A DNA stretch of 64,000 nucleotides, taken from CAVVAY01 sp963746465 (GTDB lineage: Bacteria; Actinomycetota; Actinomycetes; JACCUZ01). Shown piece after piece: positions 40,429 to 49,466 of the stretch. The position numbers were made by a program, and so were the translations under genes. Position 1 is the first letter of the stretch. Every line of letters starts with the position of its first letter. Below the pieces are notes generated by a model that was not told the origin of the DNA, made no database searches, and worked only from the letters and a program-made list of their open reading frames with translations. Where the stretch lies: contig CAVVAY010000005.1 of NCBI GenBank assembly GCA_963746465.1, positions 1 through 64,000 of the forward strand, given 5' to 3'.

Positions 40429-42366
40429 CTAGCGGACGATCTTGAACGTCATCCGCGAGGTCGTGCCGAGATCCGTCCTGCTCGTGCCCGGCGTGACCTC
40501 GACCTGGTAGGTGCCGAGCTTCTTGAACGCGCTCCGCAGGGCGCGGTGGCTCTGCGACACGCGGTACAGGCCCGCGGCGCTGGCGGGGCTCTTGTAGCCG
40601 TCGGAGACGACCTTCGACCCCGACGCGGTCTTGCGGAGGATCCTGATCCGCAGCACCTTCGTGCCCGGCTGCATCCGGATGGCGAGACGGATGCCGGACT
40701 TCGTCGCCTTGTTGCGCTTGATCCGCAGCGGGCCGCCCAGGCTCGTGAGCTTGAGCTTCGTCGCGCCGCTCGCGGTGTTCGCGGCGGGGGTTCCCGCGAC
40801 CGCGCCGAGCGCGCCGCCGGTGGCCGCCGTGCCTGCGGCGGTGACCGGCGCGGCGACGCCCGTGCCGCTCAGCGCGACGGATTTCGTGCCGGCGTCGGTG
40901 CTGACGTCCAGCGCCGCGGTGCGGCCCCCGGCTGCGGCGGGGGTGAAGTGCACGCCGACCGTGCAGGCGGCGCCGGGCGCGATGTTCTGCCCGTTGCACC
41001 CGTTGAGGCCCAGCGCGTAGTCGCCGGGGTTCGCGCCGCCCAGCGCCGCCGAGTTGACGTGCAGCGTGTCGGTGCCGGTGTTGCGCACCTCGACGTTCTG
41101 CGGCCCGTTGACGCTGCCGACGAGCTGGCTGCCGAAGGCGAGCGGGTTGGAGACCGCGAGCACCGGCTCGATGCCGGTGCCCAGGAGCTTGACCGGCCGC
41201 GTCTTCGCGACGCCGTTGACGTTCTCGACGGCATTGATCTGCGCCTCGCGCTGACCGGTGCCGTTCGGCGTGAACGTCACCGGGACGGTGCACGACTGTC
41301 CCGACGCGAGGGTGATGTTGCCGCCACCGCAGCCGGCGCCGAGCGTGAACTGCCCGGCGGCAGGTCCGGCCATGGTGAGGCTGTCGAGGTCGACCGTGCC
41401 CGAGCCGCCGTTGCGCAGCGTGATCGTCTTGGCCGCCGATGACACGTTCACGCGCTGGCCGGCGAACCTGCCGTCAGAGCCGACGAGGGAGCCGGATGCC
41501 GTCGTCCCGTCCTCGAGCCAGCCCTGGACCGCGAACTGGTCGGTCTGCGTGGTGGCCAGCACGTTGCCGCCCGGCCCGCTGATCTGCTGGACGCGGACGT
41601 AGTTGGCGGGCGTCGTCTCGCCCGGCGGGACGAAGGTGCTCCCGACGACGCGGTGCGGTGTGGCGCCGTCGCCGATGAAGCCGGCGGCGGGGCTGGACTC
41701 GGCCACGTCCCACTGCAGGAAGTTCGGGCCGATCTGGCTGGCGGCGAGCGCGTCGAAGCCGGCGTCGCCGCACGGGGCGGTCAGGCAGCCGGTGTCGTCG
41801 GTCGTGTTGATGTCGCCGTCGGCGTCCGCCTGCAACTCGACCTGGCCGAACGGGTACGTGATGCGGTACCAGCCGTTCGGATTGAAGGCGCCGGCCGTGA
41901 GGGCGCGGATGCGGACGCGACCGAAGCCGCCCTGATCACCGTCGACGACCTCCTCGTTGATCCAGACCGCCTCCTGCGCGAGCACGATCAGCAGGGTGCC
42001 GCCGTTCGGCGTCGCAACGGTGGTCTCGCCGGCCCACCAGAACGCCTCGACCGGGAAGTTGTCCGGGAACGAGAGCGGTGCGGCCGTGTCGAACTCGGCC
42101 TGCGCGAGGCAGGACGCGTCGGTGATGCAGAGCTGGAGGCGCATGCCGTCGGCGTCCTCATACCAGGCCGGCCAGCCGCCGAGCTCCGGGGCGTCCGCGA
42201 CCGTCTGTACGGGGGCGTGCAGCCCGATGCCCGGTGTCGCCTGCGCGGGCGCGGCGAAGGCCGCGGCCCCGAGGATGCTCGCGCCGAGGACGATGAGCCG
42301 TCGCGACCCGGTGCGGCGTGCGCGTCCCTGCGCGGCCTGCGTCTGTGCGTCGTCCCTGCGTGCCAC
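40429..42366 (-). CDS. Secreted surface protein, paralog A (ASH/HYDIN-like repeats)
   Basis: GTG 42366 is set by GGGAGG five bases upstream. The 645-residue protein has an Arg-rich signal peptide (RRTGSRRLIVLGASILGAAA, ending PAQA). Residues 45-300 form an unrecognised domain starting GIGLHAPVQTVADAPELGGW, with VPPGETTPANYVRVQQI. Two ASH/HYDIN-like beta-sandwiches follow (ITLASGQSCTVPVTFTPNG; IAPGAACTVGVHFTPAAAGG). The end is the basic domain GIRLAIRMQPGTKVLRIRIL, GTYQVEVTPGTSRTDLGTTS, FKIVR. Its neighbour upstream is the same architecture at about half identity. Function unknown; surface display is inferred. Confidence 0.82.
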   Translation of the reverse strand: MARRDDAQTQAAQGRARRTGSRRLIVLGASILGAAAFAAPAQATPGIGLHAPVQTVADAPELGGWPAWYEDADGMRLQLCITDASCLAQAEFDTAAPLSFPDNFPVEAFWWAGETTVATPNGGTLLIVLAQEAVWINEEVVDGDQGGFGRVRIRALTAGAFNPNGWYRITYPFGQVELQADADGDINTTDDTGCLTAPCGDAGFDALAASQIGPNFLQWDVAESSPAAGFIGDGATPHRVVGSTFVPPGETTPANYVRVQQISGPGGNVLATTQTDQFAVQGWLEDGTTASGSLVGSDGRFAGQRVNVSSAAKTITLRNGGSGTVDLDSLTMAGPAAGQFTLGAGCGGGNITLASGQSCTVPVTFTPNGTGQREAQINAVENVNGVAKTRPVKLLGTGIEPVLAVSNPLAFGSQLVGSVNGPQNVEVRNTGTDTLHVNSAALGGANPGDYALGLNGCNGQNIAPGAACTVGVHFTPAAAGGRTAALDVSTDAGTKSVALSGTGVAAPVTAAGTAATGGALGAVAGTPAANTASGATKLKLTSLGGPLRIKRNKATKSGIRLAIRMQPGTKVLRIRILRKTASGSKVVSDGYKSPASAAGLYRVSQSHRALRSAFKKLGTYQVEVTPGTSRTDLGTTSRMTFKIVR

Positions 42367-42430
42367 ATCTGCCTCCCGGCATTCGAGCAGTAGTCCGATA
42401 GACCACATCATGTGGCCTTCGGTCGGCGGG

Positions 42431-42454
42431 AAGGAGGGCACAGCCCGCAGGAAC
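42431..42454 (-). promoter_or_regulatory. Conserved promoter element of paralog A
   Basis: The 24 bases match the element at 44521-44544 at 20 positions, with the shared core GGAGGGCAC and GCAGGAACG. Each element begins exactly 65 bases upstream of its gene's GTG. It is a candidate operator. Confidence 0.5.
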
Positions 42455-42486
42455 GTGGTGCGCGATCACGCATCTTCCAACGCAGA

Positions 42487-42510
42487 ACCGCCCGGCGGGC
42501 GCCGGGCGGT
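42487..42510 (-). terminator. Hairpin after the second surface-protein paralog
   Basis: ACCGCCCGGC, loop GGGC, GCCGGGCGGT: a perfect 10-bp stem 26 bases past the stop at 42537. On the minus strand it continues into TCTGCG, as does the 40.4-kb hairpin. No T run. Confidence 0.7.
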
Positions 42511-42536
42511 CTGGTGCTGCGTGGATGTCGCCGCGG

Positions 42537-44456
42537 CTAGCGGACGATCTTGAAGGACAGGCGCGAGGCCGTCCCGAGAGCGGTCTTGCTCGTGCCCGGC
42601 GTAACCTCGGCCTGGTAGTTGCCGAGGCGCTTGAACGCCTTGCGCAGGGCGCTCTGGCTCTGCGTGACGTGGTACACGCCCGTGGTGCCCAGCGGCGACT
42701 TGAAGGTCGTCGTGAGGAGCTTCAGGCCGCTGCTGGTCTTGCGGTAGATCTTGATCCGCACGACCTTTGCGCCGTCAGGCAGGCGCATCGACAGCCGGAT
42801 GCCGCTCTGCCGGGCCTTGCTGCGCTTGATCCGGGTCGGGCCGCCGAGGCTCTTGAGCTTCAGCGCCGTCGCGGTGGCGGCGCTCTGGCCGGTGTTCGCC
42901 GCCGCGGGGGTGCCGGCCGCCGCGCCGGCCGCTGCGCCGGGGCCGGCGACGCCGCTGCCGGTGATCGGGAGGGATCCCGCGCCGGCGTCGGAGCTGATGT
43001 TCAGCGCCGCGCTGCGGGCACCGGCCGCCTGCGGCGTGAAGAACACCTCGACGGTGCACTGTGCGCCCGCAGCGACGTTCGCGTTGTTACACGCGTTGTT
43101 GCCGAACGAGTAGTCGGCTGCGTCCGTGCCGCCGAGCGTCGCCGAGTTGACGTGCATCGTGTCGGTGCCGGTGTTGCGCACGGCGATGACCCGCGGGCCG
43201 GTGAGGGCGCCGACGTTCTGACTGCCGAATGCGAGCGGCGCAGGCAGCGTGAGGATCGGCTGGACGCCGGTGCCCAGGAGCGGCACCGACTTCACCACCG
43301 GGCCGGCCGTTGTCGCGTGCGTCACGTTGATCTGCGCGCTGCGCGCGCCGGAGCCGTTCGGGGTGAACGTCACGGGCATGGTGCACGATGCGCCCGCTGC
43401 CAGGGTCGTGGCGCACGGTGCGCTGGTGACCGCGAATTGTCCGGCGTCGGCGCCGGCGACCGCCAGCCCCGTGATCTGCAGGGCGCCCGATCCGGCATTG
43501 GTGAGCGTCACGGTCTTGCCGGTCGAGGCTGCGGCGACCCGCTGGGAACCGAGCTGGCCGCTCGAGTTGACCATGATGCCGGCCGGGGCGCTGCCAGGCG
43601 CGAGCTTGCCGGGGACGAGCATCTCGAACACGTTGGACTGGCCGACCAGGCCGGTCACGGCGCCGCCGTCGCCCGTGATGTGCTGAACGCGGAAGAAGTT
43701 GGCCGGCTGCGTCTCGCCGGGCGGGACGAACGAGCTGCCGACCATGGCCTGCACGCCGCCCGCATCGGCGAGGTAGCCGGCCGGCGGAGCGCCGACCCTG
43801 CGGTCCTTCTGCAGGAACGTCGGTGCGAGGTCGCTGGCACCCGCGGTGGTGAACCCCGCGTCGTCGCACGCGGCGAGACAGCCGATGTCGGACGAGAAGT
43901 TGACCGGCGCCTGCAGGTCGACCTGGCCGCCCGGCTGCGTGAACCGGTACCACTCGCCGGGGGTGAGCTCGTTGTCGAGGTCACGGATCCGGACGCGGCC
44001 GAAGACGGCCTGCGTTCCGTCCTCACCGCCGTAGGTGGCCTCCTGGGCGAGGGTGAGCTGGATGTTCGCGCCCACCGTTCCGATGGCGCGCTGATAGAAC
44101 GCCTCGTCGGGGAAGTTGTTGTTGGCCGGGACGTTGGCGTCGAAGACCACCGCGCCCGCCGGGTTGGGGAGACCGTCGCCGACAGCGCCGCAGGCGCCGT
44201 CCGCAGGATCGAGGCAGAGCGCGACCTGCTGACCCTCGTCGTCCTGGTACCACGCGGGGAACTGGCCGAACGGATCGTTCGCGGCCGCGGAGATCGGCGC
44301 GTGCAGGCCGATGCCGGCGTGCGCGGGTGCGGCGAACGCGGCGGCACCGAGGAGCGTCGCGCCGAGGACCGCCATGCGGCGGGGGGCCGCGCTGCGGCGT
44401 GCGCGTCCGTGCGCGATGTTCGTGGACTTCGTTCCTGCGGGGTCGCTGCTTGGCAC
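42537..44456 (-). CDS. Secreted surface protein, paralog B (ASH/HYDIN-like repeats)
   Basis: GTG 44456, with GGGAGG upstream as in paralog A, gives 639 residues. The signal peptide is RRSAAPRRMAVLGATLLGAA ending PAHA. The first domain (GIGLHAPISAAANDPFGQFP; NNFPDEAFYQRAIGTVG; FGRVRIRDLDNELTPGEWYR; FVPPGETQPANFFRVQHITG) aligns with paralog A. Two ASH-like domains (TLAAGASCTMPVTFTPNGSG; VAAGAQCTVEVFFTPQAAGA) and the basic C-terminal domain (SLGGPTRIKRSKARQSGIRL; NYQAEVTPGTSKTALGTASR) complete it. The two genes look like a tandem duplication that kept promoter and terminator. Role unknown. Confidence 0.82.
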   Translation of the reverse strand: MPSSDPAGTKSTNIAHGRARRSAAPRRMAVLGATLLGAAAFAAPAHAGIGLHAPISAAANDPFGQFPAWYQDDEGQQVALCLDPADGACGAVGDGLPNPAGAVVFDANVPANNNFPDEAFYQRAIGTVGANIQLTLAQEATYGGEDGTQAVFGRVRIRDLDNELTPGEWYRFTQPGGQVDLQAPVNFSSDIGCLAACDDAGFTTAGASDLAPTFLQKDRRVGAPPAGYLADAGGVQAMVGSSFVPPGETQPANFFRVQHITGDGGAVTGLVGQSNVFEMLVPGKLAPGSAPAGIMVNSSGQLGSQRVAAASTGKTVTLTNAGSGALQITGLAVAGADAGQFAVTSAPCATTLAAGASCTMPVTFTPNGSGARSAQINVTHATTAGPVVKSVPLLGTGVQPILTLPAPLAFGSQNVGALTGPRVIAVRNTGTDTMHVNSATLGGTDAADYSFGNNACNNANVAAGAQCTVEVFFTPQAAGARSAALNISSDAGAGSLPITGSGVAGPGAAAGAAAGTPAAANTGQSAATATALKLKSLGGPTRIKRSKARQSGIRLSMRLPDGAKVVRIKIYRKTSSGLKLLTTTFKSPLGTTGVYHVTQSQSALRKAFKRLGNYQAEVTPGTSKTALGTASRLSFKIVR

Positions 44457-44520
44457 GACTGCCTCCCGGATCAGATTTGGCTCAGCTTGTGAGACATCAT
44501 CTGGGCCAATGGGCTCATCC

Positions 44521-44561
44521 GGGAGGGCACTGCGTGCAGGAACGAATTGCAGGAACTCGCA
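44521..44561 (-). promoter_or_regulatory. Promoter elements of paralog B, two GCAGGAAC sites
   Basis: Bases 44521-44544 are the element shared with 42431-42454. Directly upstream, 44548-44561 reads TGCAGGAACTCGCA, whose exact 14-base complement TGCGAGTTCCTGCA lies at 49394-49407 between the divergent island operons. Confidence 0.5.
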
Positions 44562-44602
44562 AGGCGCCGCACTCCGGACTGCAGTGTTCGGGCGCTCAGC
44601 GG

Positions 44603-45532
44603 CTACAGGGACTCGAGGTATGCGACGAGATCTGCCTTCTCCGGGCCCGTGAGGTTCAGCGGGCCGCCCGTCAGCGGGTTGGAGTTGTAGAAGTCCACGA
44701 CCTCTTCGAGCGTGTCCATCACCCCGTTGTGCATGTACGGCGCGGTGTTGGCGACGTCGCGCAGCTGGGGGGTGTTGAATCCGCGCGGGACCGCGGCCGA
44801 GCCCGGGTCGTTGCCCTCGCCGATCTGCGACATGTTGACCTGCGGCACGTTCGTGTCGTGGATGAGGTTGTCGGTGAACTGCGGCCCGCCGTGGCAGGCG
44901 ATGCAGCCGCCCTTGCCGACGAAGACCTCCTCGCCGCGCAGCTCCGTGGGCGTCAGCCGGCCCTGGTCCTGGCGCGACGTGGGGGCGCGGATCGTGCGCA
45001 GGAACGCGGTGATCGCGGCCACGCGGCCGGCGGTCACGTCGGTCGATCCCTGCTTGAAGTGCGTCGTGATCGCGGCCGTGGCCTGATCCTCGAGCGTCGG
45101 GTTGGAGCCGACCCAGTTGTAGGGCGCGGTCCGCCCGACGTCCCAGAGCGCGGGCGCGTCGCGGACGCCCTTGAAGTCGTCGAGCGACGGATCCCCGCCG
45201 GGGAAGCCGTGCGTGATGAAGCCCAGCCGCGAGTTGATGGCGCCGCCCATGATGTGGCAGGAGGCGCAGCTCTCGCCAGGCTTGGCGACGCTCGCGGAGT
45301 TGAAGAGGGCCTCGCCCTCGGCCTCGAGGTCCGCCCGGGTGGCGGAGGCGCTGACAGCGCGGACGGCGTTGAGGATGCGGTCGAGATCCGCGCGCGAGGC
45401 CGTGCCGCCATGGTCCAGGCGCACGAGGTCGGCGCTGCTGGTCCCGCCACCCGCCAGGAGCGTGATCCCGACGGCGGCGGCGACGACGAGCGCCGTCGCC
45501 CCGATACCGATGCCAAGCCGCTTCCTCGTCAC
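44603..45532 (-). CDS. Membrane-anchored di-haem cytochrome c peroxidase (CcpA/MauG family)
   Basis: The 309-residue protein has one N-terminal membrane helix (LGIGIGATALVVAAAVGITL) and two c-type haem sites, CASCH (about residue 90) and CIACH (about 215), with family motifs DVGRTAPYNWVGSN, ELRGEEVFVGKGG and APYMHNGVMDTLEEVVDFYN. Such enzymes reduce peroxide or carry out MauG-like oxidations at the outer membrane face. GTG 45532 overlaps the stop of the upstream 1,244-residue propeller gene (GTGA), so the two are translated together. No cytochrome c maturation genes are in the window. Confidence 0.92.
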   Translation of the reverse strand: MTRKRLGIGIGATALVVAAAVGITLLAGGGTSSADLVRLDHGGTASRADLDRILNAVRAVSASATRADLEAEGEALFNSASVAKPGESCASCHIMGGAINSRLGFITHGFPGGDPSLDDFKGVRDAPALWDVGRTAPYNWVGSNPTLEDQATAAITTHFKQGSTDVTAGRVAAITAFLRTIRAPTSRQDQGRLTPTELRGEEVFVGKGGCIACHGGPQFTDNLIHDTNVPQVNMSQIGEGNDPGSAAVPRGFNTPQLRDVANTAPYMHNGVMDTLEEVVDFYNSNPLTGGPLNLTGPEKADLVAYLESL

Positions 45533-48500
45533 GAGGCCGCTCCCTTCGCGCGCAGTAGTGACCGGCCAAAGGTGTCCAACGCCGATCGCGTCTGCAGGGT
45601 CACGCCGATACGGGAGATCTTCCCGCCCTTGGCGGTCTGCACGCGGATGTCGGCGTAGCGGCCGTCGCTGCGGCGCACGAGGGCGCGCTGCAGGCCGCTG
45701 CGCGGGTCGCGCCGCAGGCCGGGGAGGTCGCGTCGCAGGACGGCGAGCGAGGAGCCGATACCCGCCTTCTGCCCGCTCGTGGCGAAGCGCTTGTCGCGCA
45801 GCGTGTAGTCGTGCACGCGGCCGGCCCGGAGGTTCAGCTGCAGGCCGGCGCCGTAGGTCCAGCGCTCGGGCTGCCTTCCGCGGGCGGCGCGCTTGGCGCT
45901 CGGCTTGCCGAGGCAGGCGGTGAGCTGCGCGCGCGTGAGGTTCAGCAGCAGCACGCTCGGGCGCGTCGTGGCGCCGTAGAGCCAGGTGCGGCTCTTGCAC
46001 GGCGACGGCGCCGCCTGCGCGGCGGGCTTGGCGGCGGGCGCCGGGGTCGCCGGCGCGCCGGGCGCGCCGGCGCCGGGGGCGGCGTCGCCGGCGGGAGCTG
46101 CGCCGCCCGCGGGGGTCCCGGCCGGCGGGTCGGGCTGCGGCTGCGGCGCGGGCGGCACATCGCCGGTGCGCGTCTCAGTGCGGAACGTGCCGGCGACGTT
46201 GGCGCTCGACCAGGCCAGCCTCAGCGGCGTGTCCTGTGCCAGCGACGTGGGCGGGACGCTCCAGGCGCCGTTGCCGCCGTTGATCGGCGCCGAGACCGAC
46301 ACGGCGCCCGAGCTCACGTCGACGCGGTCCGACAGCGCCCGGGCGCCCGAGAGGGCGGTGCCGGCGATCGAGCCGTCGGGTCCCACCGTGCCCGCGAGCT
46401 TCGCGACGTCGAAGCTGAGGGGAGCGCGCGCGAACGACCCCACGGGCTGGATGCGGACGGTGTCGTCGGGGCGGACCTGGTCGGCGCCGGCGCCCTGCCA
46501 ATCGGCGCCGGAGACGTCGAAGGCTCCGCCGGTGACCGGCACGGTTGCGGTCGCGACGACGGCGTTCTGGCGCGCAACGCGCACCTGCACCGAGGTCACG
46601 TCGTCGCCGAGGCGCGCGCCGGTGACGGCGTCGGATGTCGTGTCGGCCCCATAGGCGGCCGGCAGGCCGAAGGGGCGCAGCACCCCGGCGGTGACGTTGG
46701 TGATGCGCGTCAGGAGGTTGCCGCCGGACTCGACGACCCAGAGGTTGCCCTGCGCGTCGCTGACGGGCCCTTCGGTGAGCCCGCGCCGGACCGACCCGCG
46801 GAAGCGCAGGCCCTGACCGCCGTCGGGGTGCAGCTGCTCGATCTGATCGCCGTACTCGCCCGCCCACCAGACGTTGTTGGCGCGGTCGGTCATGACGTCG
46901 GCGGGCGCGGCTGGGCTGCGGAAGTCGCTGTCGGGCAGCTGCCTGTTGGTCACGGAGTTGAACTCGGTGAAGCCGTTGGACGTGCCGGGGGTCGCGGCGG
47001 CCGGGTCGAGGAAGGCGATGCCGCTCAGCGAGGACTGGCTGAACCACACGAGGCCCCGACCGTCGACCGCGAGGCTCAGCGGGAGCGAGGTCTGGACCGG
47101 CGTCGTCAGCGGCGGCTGCTGGACCGCGGTCGACGAGGGGATGTTGAAGTGCTGGACGGTCGCGGCCGAGGAGGAGAACGGCGCCACCGGATCGGGGATG
47201 ACGCGACCGATCTTGTTCTCGAACACCTCGGAGAACCAGATCGTGCCGTCGGCGGCGAGGTCGATCGACTCCGGGAACGCGCACGCGCACCCGAAGTGCG
47301 CCTGGTTGAGCTGGGTGCCGGTCTCGTTGACGCGCATGACGCCCACCCGCGAGGCGCCGGCCTCGACGAACCACAGCACGGTGTTGCCGTGCCCGTCGAT
47401 GTAGCTCTTCAGCCGTGTCGGGCGGCGCGTGGGCTGCTCGTTGGGGATCGGCGGGACCTCGGGCTTGCAGGCCGGGCTGATCCCGGTGCACGGGTCCAGC
47501 TGCATGACCTTCATCCCGGCGCTCGTGCCGGGCTGCACGAGGGCGGGGTTGATGCGCACGAGGGCGTTGCCGCTCGCGAGCGTGGCCCAGATGATCCCGT
47601 GGCCGTCCACGACGATGTCGGAGGGGGTGAGCGGAGCGACCGTCGAGTCGACGGCGTGGTGGCCGCCCGGCAGCGGGTAGAGGTCGACGGGCGCGGACGC
47701 GAGGTCGGCGGTGGGATGCACGCGTGCGATCGTGTCGATGCCGGCCAGCACGACCCACATGTCGCCGGCGGCGTCCGGGATGGCATGCACCGGCAGCGTG
47801 CCGGCCCCGAAGCCGATGGCGTCATGCTTGATCTCGCGGTCGATCGCGATCGCCGTGCCGGCCTGGTCGCCGGAGCCGAGGTCGCCGACCCAGAGGGTGA
47901 AGGACCTCGACGCCAGGTTGAGGGTGAAGGTCTGCGCGGTGTCCGCCGCAAGCGACGGGCCCTGTGCGAGGTCGCGGCCGGTCCAGTCGAACTGCCCCCA
48001 GTCGGTCGCGCCGAGGATCCGCGTGCGGTCGTGCAGGTCGATCGCCGAGATGTCATGCGTCATCTCGTCGCGGTTGACGACGCGCACGTGCAGGAACGCG
48101 CCCGGCTCGAGGCGCAGCTTCGTGCGCGACACGTAGGCCTCGTTGTTCTGCAGCACGACCGTGACGTCGGCGGTGCCCGGGTCGACGCCCGCCGGCAGCT
48201 CGCTGCGGGCGCGCATCGCGCCGACGAGCTCGGCGTTCGCCGTGCCCGCGCTCTGCGCGGCGGCGAGGTAGGCAGCGGCCGTGGGAGCGTCGGCGGCGGG
48301 ATCGAGTTCCCCCATCGCGCTCAGCTGCGTCCAGATCTGCTTCTCGGGCGACTCGTCGGCGAGCTTGCCGATCGCGGTGGCCTTGGCGCCCATCGCGGCG
48401 TTCGCCGCGTCGATCTGGGCGGTCGTGGCGGGCTTCAGCGTCGCGACGGCCTCGTGGCCAGGGCGGAGGCTGGGGTCGAGGATCGCCGTGGTGACGTTCG

Positions 48501-49263
48501 CCGGCGGCATCGCCACCGTGATCGACTGGACCGCCGAGCGCGTCTGCTCGGGCACCGCGAGGAGGCCGCGAGCGTCGGTGAAGCGGCTGGACTGCGTCGT
48601 GCCGATGTCCTGATTGGCGCCGACTCCGAGCGGCTGGATCGCGGAGTGCTGGCCGCCGTGGACCGTCGTCCCGTTGTCCAGCAGCGGCGTGGGATCCAGC
48701 TCGCCGCCGAAGGCCGAGCCGAGCTCCACCACGTCGTAGCGGATGCTGTAGGCGGCCGCCGGATCGGCGAAGTCCAGCAGCCAGGTGTCGCTCATGACGT
48801 GCTCGCCCCAGCGGATCTGGCGGATCGTCACGGTGCCGCCCGCGGGCACGAGCTTGGACTTGACCTTCCAGTTCAGGAGCCCGATGCCCTCGTAGGCGCG
48901 GTTGGCGAGGGCCGGGTTGCCGGTGTTGCCCTCGAGGATGTCCAGGGCGCGGCGGCGCGCCTCGGCGGCGGCTGTCGCATTCCCGGCGCCCCTCATGTCC
49001 GCCAGCGCGGTCGCGAGATCGTTCTCCGGCGATGCCGGCGACAGGAGGGGCTGCAGCGATGCGTTGTTCGGGTCAAAGGGGGATGCCAGCAGGGTGCCGA
49101 TGGCGGGCCCGGCGCTCACGTGGCCGAAGCCGCTGGGGCTCGCGCCCGGACCGGTATTGACGATGCCGACGAATGCCTGCGCGGAGGCGGCGCCCAGAAG
49201 GAGGAGGGATGCGGCGGTCGCAGCCAGGGTGCTTGTCGCGCGCGGCATCACGACAGCCATCAT
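45529..49263 (-). CDS. Very large secreted protein: cupredoxin-like stretch plus Vgb/NHL-type beta-propeller
   Basis: The start is placed at ATG 49263 (1,244 residues); ATG 49302 and 49248 are alternatives. Signal peptide RATSTLAATAASLLLLGAAS ends AQA. Residues 30-330 include RQIRWGEHVMSDTWLLDFAD. Around 360-470 a cupredoxin-like segment appears (EPGAFLHVRVVNRDEMTHDI; ADTAQTFTLNLASRSFTLWV) but without a clear Cys ligand. From about 490 to 890 lies a propeller with Vgb-like blades (DGTIWFSEVFENKIGRVIP; GRGLVWFSQSS; NNVWWAGEYGDQIEQL; GNLWVVESGG). Ig-like modules, a Pro/Ala linker and a unique basic C-terminal domain of 150 residues follow. It is co-translated with the di-haem peroxidase. Confidence 0.78.
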   Translation of the reverse strand: MMAVVMPRATSTLAATAASLLLLGAASAQAFVGIVNTGPGASPSGFGHVSAGPAIGTLLASPFDPNNASLQPLLSPASPENDLATALADMRGAGNATAAAEARRRALDILEGNTGNPALANRAYEGIGLLNWKVKSKLVPAGGTVTIRQIRWGEHVMSDTWLLDFADPAAAYSIRYDVVELGSAFGGELDPTPLLDNGTTVHGGQHSAIQPLGVGANQDIGTTQSSRFTDARGLLAVPEQTRSAVQSITVAMPPANVTTAILDPSLRPGHEAVATLKPATTAQIDAANAAMGAKATAIGKLADESPEKQIWTQLSAMGELDPAADAPTAAAYLAAAQSAGTANAELVGAMRARSELPAGVDPGTADVTVVLQNNEAYVSRTKLRLEPGAFLHVRVVNRDEMTHDISAIDLHDRTRILGATDWGQFDWTGRDLAQGPSLAADTAQTFTLNLASRSFTLWVGDLGSGDQAGTAIAIDREIKHDAIGFGAGTLPVHAIPDAAGDMWVVLAGIDTIARVHPTADLASAPVDLYPLPGGHHAVDSTVAPLTPSDIVVDGHGIIWATLASGNALVRINPALVQPGTSAGMKVMQLDPCTGISPACKPEVPPIPNEQPTRRPTRLKSYIDGHGNTVLWFVEAGASRVGVMRVNETGTQLNQAHFGCACAFPESIDLAADGTIWFSEVFENKIGRVIPDPVAPFSSSAATVQHFNIPSSTAVQQPPLTTPVQTSLPLSLAVDGRGLVWFSQSSLSGIAFLDPAAATPGTSNGFTEFNSVTNRQLPDSDFRSPAAPADVMTDRANNVWWAGEYGDQIEQLHPDGGQGLRFRGSVRRGLTEGPVSDAQGNLWVVESGGNLLTRITNVTAGVLRPFGLPAAYGADTTSDAVTGARLGDDVTSVQVRVARQNAVVATATVPVTGGAFDVSGADWQGAGADQVRPDDTVRIQPVGSFARAPLSFDVAKLAGTVGPDGSIAGTALSGARALSDRVDVSSGAVSVSAPINGGNGAWSVPPTSLAQDTPLRLAWSSANVAGTFRTETRTGDVPPAPQPQPDPPAGTPAGGAAPAGDAAPGAGAPGAPATPAPAAKPAAQAAPSPCKSRTWLYGATTRPSVLLLNLTRAQLTACLGKPSAKRAARGRQPERWTYGAGLQLNLRAGRVHDYTLRDKRFATSGQKAGIGSSLAVLRRDLPGLRRDPRSGLQRALVRRSDGRYADIRVQTAKGGKISRIGVTLQTRSALDTFGRSLLRAKGAAS

Positions 49264-49393
49264 GAGGTGGACGTTTGTCTCGCACATGAGGGGAACCCGC
49301 ACGACCGGGGTGCGGTTTCACGCATAAGCCGCGTGCGGCGAGGTGGCAGCAGCGTGGGAGCCGATCGACATCGATCCATTCATCGGCACGCCC

Positions 49394-49407
49394 TGCGAGT
49401 TCCTGCA
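49394..49407. promoter_or_regulatory. Shared motif between the divergent island operons
   Basis: TGCGAGTTCCTGCA is the exact complement of the site at 44548-44561. It lies 59 bases before the ATG at 49467 and 130 bases before that at 49263, in a 203-base divergent intergenic region. Candidate common operator. Confidence 0.5.
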
Positions 49408-49466
49408 CATGCATTAGGCAGGACTTGCCCATGTGCGCGGGACGTCTGTCCCGGAGGATGACAACC

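Noticed and set aside
38512..41442. A 976-codon plus-strand open frame opposite the surface-protein genes
   Set aside because: It is an antisense frame kept open by high GC. Its product is a monotonous Arg/Gly/Ala/Asp mix without motifs, while the minus strand has signal peptides and domains.
45811..49461. A 1,216-codon plus-strand open frame opposite the large propeller gene
   Set aside because: Same reason: antisense to a clear secreted protein, with no recognisable domain and Arg/Gly/Asp-rich composition.
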